DNA of 5,945 nt from an uncultured Clostridia bacterium. GTDB lineage: Bacteria > Bacillota > Clostridia > Christensenellales > UBA1242. Positions 1 to 5,219 of the stretch are shown here, piece by piece (position 1 is the stretch's first letter; every line of letters starts with the position of its first letter). The DNA lies in the NCBI GenBank assembly GCA_947089305.1, contig CAMUJQ010000060.1, forward strand, positions 1 through 5,945, in the 5' to 3' direction. The translations under genes and the position numbers were made by a program. The notes beneath the pieces were generated by a model. That model was not told the DNA's origin. It searched no databases and saw nothing but the letters and a program-made list of their open reading frames with translations.

Positions 1-1
1 T

Positions 2-1150
2 ATAGAGCGTTATGAGGCTCCTAATGATGAATATAAAAATGGTCGTTTAATTATTGTTTGTGACAACAAACTTTTACATATTGGAGAACTTCCATATATT
101 AATTTAAGAGATGGTAAACGAGGCTTTCCATTTATCAAACAAGTGGCTTTAGAACAAACAAATTGTTTTTTTGGAATTTCTGTTATAGACAGATGCATTC
201 CAATTCAACGCGCATACAATGCTGTTAAAAATAGAAAGCATGAATTTTTAAATAGACTTGCCATGGGCGTTTTAACAATTGAAGATGGAAGCGTGGATAT
301 AGAGAATATTGAAGATGAGGGGCTTAGCCCAGGAAAAATACTTGTTTATCGACAAGGTAGCACTCCACCTAGTTTTATGCAAGCTGGAAGTGTTCCAAGT
401 GATTTATCTAATGAAGAAGACAGATTACTTCAAGAATTTCAACTTATAAGTGGTGTAAGTGATTTAATGAGAAATTCTAAAGTTTTAAACGCTTCAAATA
501 TGAGCGGTGTTGCCATTCAACTTTTAATAGAGCAGGATGATTCAAGGCTTGCAAGTTCAAGTGATCAAATAAGATTTGCAGTTTTAGAGATGGCAAAACA
601 GGCAATAAGATTATATAAACAATATGCAACTTTACCAAGACTTACAAAAATTACTAATAATGGTGGAGAAATTGAAATCGTTTATTTTAAAGCCAGTGAT
701 ATATCTAGCGATGATGTTGTTTTTGAAACTGAAAGTGAAATCAGTGAAACTTTAGCCCAAAAACGAACAATGGTTATGGATTTATTAAATGCAGGCTTGC
801 TTAGTGATGAAAATGGAAAGTTGTCTAATAGAATGAGAGCCAAAGCTCTTGAATTGCTTGGTTTTGGATTATGGGAAACAGCTCAAGATACGTCTAGTTT
901 ACATGTTAGACGAGCAGATAAAGAAAATTTGGATATTATTGAAAATAGAAAAATTGAAGTTGATGAGTTTGATGACCATGCAATTCACATTATTGAGCAT
1001 ATTAATTATTTATTTAGCGGAGCACTTGATAACAACAAAACTAAGGCTAAGGAAAATTTAAAAGAACATATTCGCGTGCATAAACAAATGCAAGCTTTAC
1101 TTAGTGAAATGAATGATACTAAAAATGATATTTTAAATAAAGGAGAATAA
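2..1150 (+). CDS. Phage portal protein, C-terminal part (5' end beyond the window)
   Basis: Portal proteins form the dodecameric ring at the head vertex through which DNA is packaged and ejected, and on which tail proteins assemble. The frame is open from base 2, giving 382 visible residues. The GTG at 143 is an internal valine codon, because the same frame continues upstream with plausible protein (GRLIIVCDNKLLHIGELPY). Portal-like features are the FFGISVIDRCIPIQRAYNAV segment (about nt 167-226), the helix with EEDRLLQEFQLISGVSDLMR (about nt 413-472), the SGVAIQLLIEQDDSRLA helix (about nt 503-553), and a C-terminal ETESEISETLAQKRTMVMDL stretch. This pattern resembles portals of podovirus-like phages of Bacillota. 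The scaffold and coat genes directly downstream support the call. The last codons (Lys-Gly-Glu-stop) also contain the Shine-Dalgarno site of the next gene. The missing N-terminus is probably 100 or more residues. The family call is from memory of such proteins, not from a search. Confidence 0.85.
   Translation: MERYEAPNDEYKNGRLIIVCDNKLLHIGELPYINLRDGKRGFPFIKQVALEQTNCFFGISVIDRCIPIQRAYNAVKNRKHEFLNRLAMGVLTIEDGSVDIENIEDEGLSPGKILVYRQGSTPPSFMQAGSVPSDLSNEEDRLLQEFQLISGVSDLMRNSKVLNASNMSGVAIQLLIEQDDSRLASSSDQIRFAVLEMAKQAIRLYKQYATLPRLTKITNNGGEIEIVYFKASDISSDDVVFETESEISETLAQKRTMVMDLLNAGLLSDENGKLSNRMRAKALELLGFGLWETAQDTSSLHVRRADKENLDIIENRKIEVDEFDDHAIHIIEHINYLFSGALDNNKTKAKENLKEHIRVHKQMQALLSEMNDTKNDILNKGE
1139..1146 (+). 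promoter_or_regulatory. Ribosome binding site of the scaffold gene, inside the portal 3' end
   Basis: AAAGGAGA overlaps the last codons of the portal frame and lies 6 bases before the ATG at 1153. It fixes that ATG as the start and suggests translational coupling of portal and scaffold. Confidence 0.75.
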
Positions 1151-1152
1151 AT

Positions 1153-1815
1153 ATGGAACAAGAAAAAATTGTGGAACAACCCGAACTAGAAATTAATGAA
1201 CCTATATATAGTGAGATGAAAGAAAATGAAACAGAGGTAGATGAGATTAATTCTTTGTTAGGCTCCACAGGTAAATTTAAATCACAAAAAGAACTTTTAA
1301 AAGCTTATCAAAACTTAGAAGCTGAGTTTACTAGAAAAAGTCAAAAACTTAAAGAGTTAGAAAAAACTCTTAGTGAAAAAACTGTTAATGATGAAGTAGA
1401 AAAAAATAATGAAACTCCTAAATATCTAAATGATGATTGGGCACAAAGCGTAGGCAAATTTTTAGAAGAAAATCCTAGTGCTAAAAGTTTTGCAAGTGAA
1501 ATTTGTGAGTTGGTAATTAACGATAATCAAGTTGCATCGTCAGCTTGCCCGTTAGAAACAGCTTGGCAAATTGTTGCAAGTAAAAATTTTATTGATAAAA
1601 AAGCTTTAACTTGCGATAATGAATTTATAAATGATTATGTTCTAAATAATAAAGAACTATTAAATAAAGTGGTTAAACACTATATTGAAAACAATCTTGC
1701 TTCAAAGGCACCCGTTTTAATTAGTAACGTTGGTGCGAGTGAATTTTCAGTGGCTAAAAAGTTTAAGCCAAAAAGTTTTGAAGATGCTAAATTTGAAGCA
1801 GAAAAATTATTTTAA
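1153..1815 (+). CDS. Scaffolding-like head assembly protein
   Basis: The 220-residue protein is probably the internal scaffold that guides coat assembly and then leaves the procapsid. The N-terminus is very acidic, with 11 Glu and 1 Asp in the first 33 residues. Residues 40-70 contain KFKSQKELLKAYQNLEAEFT followed by RKSQKLKELE, a predicted charged helix or coiled coil. A similar segment (KFKS..EL..AY.NLE.EFTRK) is common in scaffold proteins encoded between portal and coat genes. The middle (about 96-180) looks helical. The C-terminus has a lysine-rich patch (AKKFKPKSFEDAKF, about 201-214), which could contact coat as the basic C-terminal helices of P22 scaffold do; that is inference. It is shorter than the P22 and T7 scaffolds (about 300 residues). 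No serine-protease signature was seen, so a fused scaffold-protease is unlikely. The gene starts 2 bases after the portal stop. Confidence 0.72.
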   Translation: MEQEKIVEQPELEINEPIYSEMKENETEVDEINSLLGSTGKFKSQKELLKAYQNLEAEFTRKSQKLKELEKTLSEKTVNDEVEKNNETPKYLNDDWAQSVGKFLEENPSAKSFASEICELVINDNQVASSACPLETAWQIVASKNFIDKKALTCDNEFINDYVLNNKELLNKVVKHYIENNLASKAPVLISNVGASEFSVAKKFKPKSFEDAKFEAEKLF

Positions 1816-1820
1816 TTAAA

Positions 1821-1828
1821 AAGGAGAG
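1821..1828 (+). promoter_or_regulatory. Ribosome binding site of the major capsid gene
   Basis: AAGGAGAG lies 8 bases before the ATG at 1837, in the 21-base gap after the scaffold stop. It is a near-perfect match to the 16S rRNA 3' end with good spacing, as expected for the most highly expressed virion gene. Confidence 0.75.
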
Positions 1829-1836
1829 ATTATATA

Positions 1837-3018
1837 ATGGTAACTATAAACAGTGCAGAAAAAGCATTAAAAACAGTTTATCTTGATGTGTTATCAAATC
1901 AATTAAACACAAATGTTAACCCATTTTTAGCAAAAATTAAATCAAGTACTAAAGATGTTTGGGGTAAAGAAGTTAAAAAACTTGCGCCAATTGGAATTAA
2001 TGGCGGAATAAGTGCAGGAACAGAAGATGGAGATTTGCCAGAGGCAGCAGGCAATAATTATCTTAATTTTGTTTCTACTTTAAAAAATTTATATGGAACA
2101 ATTCAAATTTCTGACAAAGCAATAAGAGCAAGTGAAAACAATGCAGGTGCTTTTGTTAATTTACTTAATGATGAAATGGAAGGGCTTGTTAGAGCTGCAA
2201 CTTTTAATTTTGGCAGAATGCTTTATGGTGACGGTAGTGGTAAGCTTGGTAAAATAGCAAGTTTTGAGGAAGCAACAGGAGCTATAACTCTTGATAGCAA
2301 TTGCCGTAACGTTATTGAAGGAATGGTTATTGATATTTATAGTGAAAATACTTTAAAGAAAACAGCTCGTATTAGCGCTATTGATAGAGAAACAAACAAA
2401 ATTTATTTTGATTCAAAATTAGCGCAAGCTGATGTTTGCGTTACTGAAGAAAGTGCAACAACATATTTTGATGTATATGCTGGCGGAAGCAAAGACAATG
2501 AATTATCTGGTCTTGAAGCAATATTTAGTGGAAATACAATTTATGGCGTTGATAGAAATCAATCAAATTTCTGTCTTAAACCATATGTTAAACAAAGTGA
2601 AACAATTACAGATGAAGTTTTGCAAGAAGCTATTGATGCAGTAGAACTTAAAACTGGTAGCACAATTAACTTTATTGTAACAACTCCAGGTGTTAGACGT
2701 AAATATCTTGCATATTTAAATGCAAACAAACGCAGTGTAAATACAACAACTTTAGAAGGTGGATTCTCTGCAGTTACATTTAATGGAATTCCTATGCTTG
2801 TTGATAGATTTTGTCCAGAAGGCACAATTTATTTATTAAATACTAAACAATTTACTATTCATCAACTTTGTGATTGGCGTTGGTTAGAAGGTGATAGCGG
2901 CAAAGTTATTAAACAAAATCCAGGTAAAGCAACTTATTCAGCAACTTTAGTTAAGTATGCAGAATTGATTTGTGACATGCCAGGTGGTCAAGCTAAAATT
3001 TATGGAATAACTGAGTAA
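1837..3018 (+). CDS. Major capsid (coat) protein, HK97-fold type
   Basis: The 393-residue protein would form the icosahedral shell. The sequence fits the HK97-fold order. There is an N-terminal arm (about 1-45), then a Gly-rich extended-loop region with INGGISAGTEDGDLPEAAGN (about 54-73). A beta stretch follows (NLYGTIQISDKAIRAS), then a long spine helix (about 103-130, with LLNDEMEGLVRAATFNFGRM). A central domain contains ITDEVLQEAIDAVELKTGST and a TTPGVRRKYLAYL helix (about 257-294). The C-terminal beta strands carry GIPMLVDRF and IYLLNTKQFTIHQL. Residues about 146-214 look like an inserted beta-rich domain (EGMVIDIYSENTLKKTARIS and on), comparable in placement to the insertion domain of P22-like coats. 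Six cysteines are present (156, 201, 246, 326, 345, 379). No cleavable N-terminal delta domain or protease gene is apparent, so assembly probably uses the separate scaffold. The stop is followed by a terminator. The family call rests on pattern and context. Confidence 0.88.
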   Translation: MVTINSAEKALKTVYLDVLSNQLNTNVNPFLAKIKSSTKDVWGKEVKKLAPIGINGGISAGTEDGDLPEAAGNNYLNFVSTLKNLYGTIQISDKAIRASENNAGAFVNLLNDEMEGLVRAATFNFGRMLYGDGSGKLGKIASFEEATGAITLDSNCRNVIEGMVIDIYSENTLKKTARISAIDRETNKIYFDSKLAQADVCVTEESATTYFDVYAGGSKDNELSGLEAIFSGNTIYGVDRNQSNFCLKPYVKQSETITDEVLQEAIDAVELKTGSTINFIVTTPGVRRKYLAYLNANKRSVNTTTLEGGFSAVTFNGIPMLVDRFCPEGTIYLLNTKQFTIHQLCDWRWLEGDSGKVIKQNPGKATYSATLVKYAELICDMPGGQAKIYGITE

Positions 3019-3053
3019 TTTCAATTATATTATTATTAATATTTTAGATAAAT

Positions 3054-3085
3054 GCGGGCTAGAAATTCTTAGCCCGTGTTTTTCT
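3054..3085 (+). terminator. Rho-independent terminator after the capsid gene
   Basis: The perfect 7-bp stem CGGGCTA / TAGCCCG (3055-3061 with 3070-3076) is extended by a G-T wobble pair (3054 with 3077). It encloses an 8-base loop and is followed by a run of five T (3079-3083). It is by far the most GC-rich short segment around, in the only gap of more than 25 bases. It lies between the coat gene and the adaptor gene on the same strand, so it probably attenuates rather than abolishes read-through to the tail genes. I found no convincing promoter between it and the next gene. Confidence 0.85.
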
Positions 3086-3093
3086 ATAAATTA

Positions 3094-3100
3094 AAAGGAG
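3094..3100 (+). promoter_or_regulatory. Ribosome binding site of the adaptor gene
   Basis: AAAGGAG lies 10 bases before the ATG at 3111, just downstream of the terminator T-run. It supports that ATG as the start. The spacer is slightly long and A-rich. Confidence 0.7.
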
Positions 3101-3110
3101 TAGCAAAAAA

Positions 3111-3677
3111 ATGAAAATTAAAGATATTGTTAAAATGACTGCTGAACTTCTTGAATTAACTGATGTTTTGAGTTTAAATGCATTTACTGGAGAAACAAAT
3201 GAGGAAGATGCATTAGTTAAACATGATTTAGATTTATTAGTAAGATGTGCTAATTTAAGTTTATCCATTCTTGCAACAGATAAATTTAAACTTAAAAAGG
3301 TTGAAACTTTTTTAACAGAAACAGGTGAAATAAGTTTTGATAATTTTTCTAAAAATGTTTTTGAGATTTTAAGTGTTAAAAGCAAAAATAAAAAAGTTGA
3401 TTTTAGAGTTTATCCTACCATACTCGATTGCTTTAATAAAGGAAACTATAGTGTAACTTATGCTTACATGCCCGATTATAAAACTCTTGATGAAGACATT
3501 GATGATTTTGATAAAAAAGTGCCTTTACATTTAATGGCATATTTTACTGCCAGTGAATTTAGTTTTGTAAGTGGCAATTTTGAAGATGCAAGTATTTGGG
3601 AGCAAAAATATAAAGAAGCTCTTGGCTTCATAACTTCTTCAAAATCAAGAAAGCTTCCTGAAAGAAGGTGGTATTAA
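3111..3677 (+). CDS. Head-to-tail adaptor-like protein (P22 gp4 / T7 gp11 position)
   Basis: The 188-residue protein probably forms the ring that binds beneath the portal after DNA packaging. The size suits this role: P22 gp4 is about 166 residues and T7 gp11 about 196. The N-terminal part is helical (about 1-55, with HDLDLLVRCANLSLSILATD). A beta-rich middle (about 60-120) includes KVETFLTETGEISFDNF and GNYSVTYAYMPDYKTLDEDI. A C-terminal helix (about 137-172) carries PLHLMAYFTASEFSFVSGNF and an IWEQKYKEALGF segment. The tail is basic and ends KLPERRWY; such basic ends dock into portal or neighbouring subunits in known adaptors, which is inference here. The pattern of TLDEDI, then a hydrophobic helix, then Trp-x-x-Lys-Tyr is one I associate with adaptor genes of low-GC podovirus-like phages. 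Its position between coat and beta-propeller genes is strong context. The final codons encode the Shine-Dalgarno site of the next gene. A siphovirus-type connector is the main alternative. Confidence 0.68.
   Translation: MKIKDIVKMTAELLELTDVLSLNAFTGETNEEDALVKHDLDLLVRCANLSLSILATDKFKLKKVETFLTETGEISFDNFSKNVFEILSVKSKNKKVDFRVYPTILDCFNKGNYSVTYAYMPDYKTLDEDIDDFDKKVPLHLMAYFTASEFSFVSGNFEDASIWEQKYKEALGFITSSKSRKLPERRWY
3665..3671 (+). promoter_or_regulatory. Ribosome binding site of the nozzle gene, embedded in the adaptor C-terminal codons
   Basis: AAGGTGG, one mismatch from AAGGAGG, lies 7 bases before the ATG at 3679. It is made of the codons for the adaptor's terminal Arg-Arg-Trp. Together with the 1-base gap between genes, it implies coupled translation of adaptor and nozzle. 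Confidence 0.65.
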
Positions 3678-3678
3678 T

Positions 3679-5208
3679 ATGAAAAATATAGCTTCTATGC
3701 GTAAAACAAGCACATTAACATATAATTTTAAAACTTTTGAACCAGGTCTTAATACAATAAAAAGCGATGCTACATTAAGTCCTAACACAGCTAGAATGTG
3801 TTACAATTATGAATTTAGAGATGGGAATTTAAAAAATGGACTTGGAATTAAATTTTTTCAAGTTGTGAATGGCAATTTTACAGTAACAGGCAATCAACCA
3901 CAATTTTGTACAGTAAGTTTACCGGCAAATTTTCATCCAGTTTGTGCTTACCACTATCAATTTTATGATAATGGTGTTGCAAAAAACAAAGTTGTTTTAA
4001 TTTCGCAAGAAAAAAAAGTATTGCTTTTAGAAATTCCAAATTATAAAAACGGAGCGCTAGAAACTTTTGAATTAACTCTTTCTGTTGATGAATATCCAAA
4101 AAGTGCTTTAAATTATAGGTTAGGAGACAAGGATGTTTTAATTTTAACTTTTGAAAACGATAATATGCATATTTTAGATGCATCGCAAACAGAAGATTCT
4201 AATAAACTTAAACGAATTGAAGATGCACCTATGATTTCAAGTATGTGTATACATTATGAAAGACTTTTTGCAATTGTTGCAGGTCAAAAAAATAGAGTTT
4301 GGTTTTCAAAAGAACTTGACCCAACAGCTTGGGATATTTCATTAGACGGAGCAGGCTATATAGAGATGATTGATGAACGAGGCGGTTTAACAAAAGTTGT
4401 TGATTTTAAAGGTTATGTTTATGTGTTTAGAGAATATGGAATAGCTAGACTTAGTGCTTATGCTGATCAAACTGAATTTAGTGTAACTCAATTGTATACA
4501 ACAAGCGGAAGAATTTATGAAGATACTGTTACCGTTTGTGGTAATAAAATTTTGTTTTTAGCTGAAGATGGATTATATGTTTTTGATGGCGTTAACACAC
4601 ATCATATTGAAATGGGAATTGAAAACCTAATAGATAAATCTAAATATAAATATGCAAGAGCAGCTTTTTATAACGGTAAATATTATTTAGCTTGCAACTT
4701 AAAATATGATGATGATGAAAAGATTGATACTGAATTTTACAGTGATGAAGTGATTAACAATACTCTTGTTACAATTGATATTGATAAATCTGTTTTAACT
4801 TTATATCGAGGAATAGATATAGCTTTTTTAAACACAATTAATGAAACTGATTATAGTCAACTTGTATGTTGTCATAATGGTTTTAGATGTGGTATGCTTG
4901 GTCAATTTGTTGAAGGTGATGGCAGGGTTTACAATTGGAAATTAAAGAAAAAGTGGACAAGTCCTAAAACGAATTTTGGATACCCAGATAAGCTTAAAAT
5001 TTTAAAGCGTTTACAAATTAAGACTTCTAATAATGCTAAACTTATTATTAAAAGTGAAAAAGAAACAAAAAAAATATTATTGTCTGGTAATAGCAAGTGG
5101 CAAAATTTAAGGCCAAATATTAAAGGTACTGAATTTGAATTTGTTATTGAAACTGAAGAAGCTAATATAGATATTTGTCCACCAAAAATAACATTTGAAG
5201 TTTTATAA
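3679..5208 (+). CDS. Tail nozzle-like beta-propeller protein (P22 gp10 / T7 gp12 position)
   Basis: The 509-residue protein is predicted to form the hexameric nozzle that extends the portal-adaptor channel. It is close in length to P22 gp10 (about 472) and shorter than T7 gp12 (about 794). The N-terminus (about 19-60) has FEPGLNT followed by CYNYEFRDGNLKNGLGIKFF, a typical opening for phage propeller proteins in which each subunit starts with an N...dG.l..G.G motif. Repeating beta blades follow: DVLILTFENDNMHILDA (152-168), ERLFAIVAGQKNRVWFS with DPTAWD (194-219), GLTKVVDFKGYVYVFREYG (236-254), and ILFLAEDGLYVFDGV (291-305). A distinct C-terminal beta domain (about 419-509) begins with NWKLKKKWTSPKTNFG and contains KILKRLQIKTS. 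Ten cysteines are scattered through the protein, including a CC pair at 397-398. No transmembrane segment or signal peptide is seen. Fold and role come from motif resemblance and gene order. A siphophage distal-tail role is less likely, because no tail tube or tape-measure gene lies between it and the head genes. Confidence 0.72.
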   Translation: MKNIASMRKTSTLTYNFKTFEPGLNTIKSDATLSPNTARMCYNYEFRDGNLKNGLGIKFFQVVNGNFTVTGNQPQFCTVSLPANFHPVCAYHYQFYDNGVAKNKVVLISQEKKVLLLEIPNYKNGALETFELTLSVDEYPKSALNYRLGDKDVLILTFENDNMHILDASQTEDSNKLKRIEDAPMISSMCIHYERLFAIVAGQKNRVWFSKELDPTAWDISLDGAGYIEMIDERGGLTKVVDFKGYVYVFREYGIARLSAYADQTEFSVTQLYTTSGRIYEDTVTVCGNKILFLAEDGLYVFDGVNTHHIEMGIENLIDKSKYKYARAAFYNGKYYLACNLKYDDDEKIDTEFYSDEVINNTLVTIDIDKSVLTLYRGIDIAFLNTINETDYSQLVCCHNGFRCGMLGQFVEGDGRVYNWKLKKKWTSPKTNFGYPDKLKILKRLQIKTSNNAKLIIKSEKETKKILLSGNSKWQNLRPNIKGTEFEFVIETEEANIDICPPKITFEVL

Positions 5209-5213
5209 GGAGA
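5207..5213 (+). promoter_or_regulatory. Ribosome binding site of the last gene, overlapping the nozzle stop
   Basis: AAGGAGA begins within the nozzle stop codon TAA and lies 6 bases before the ATG at 5220. It marks that ATG as the true start of the frame that runs off the right edge. Confidence 0.75.
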
Positions 5214-5219
5214 TTAAGT

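Noticed and set aside
143..145. GTG as a possible start of the first protein
   Set aside because: The same frame is open to base 2 and gives sensible portal sequence upstream, and there is no ribosome binding site before the GTG. It is an internal valine codon of a truncated gene.
10..198. Minus-strand frame opposite the portal gene
   Set aside because: It is antisense to conserved portal sequence, has no ribosome binding site that stands out, and encodes no recognisable protein. Other minus-strand frames opposite the coat, adaptor and nozzle genes were rejected for the same reason.
1833..1838. TATAAT resembling a -10 promoter box just before the coat gene
   Set aside because: It overlaps the ATG start and has no -35 element at the right distance. 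It is expected by chance in such AT-rich sequence.
2990..3018. Programmed frameshift at the coat 3' end, like T7 gene 10A/10B
   Set aside because: The -1 frame meets TGA at 3012-3014 and the +1 frame meets TAA at 3008-3010. No slippery heptamer is in phase, so no extended coat product is supported.
3019..3053. AT-rich stretch after the coat stop as a promoter
   Set aside because: Several TATTAT-like strings occur, but none has a TTGACA-like partner 16-18 bases upstream, and any transcript would run straight into the terminator.
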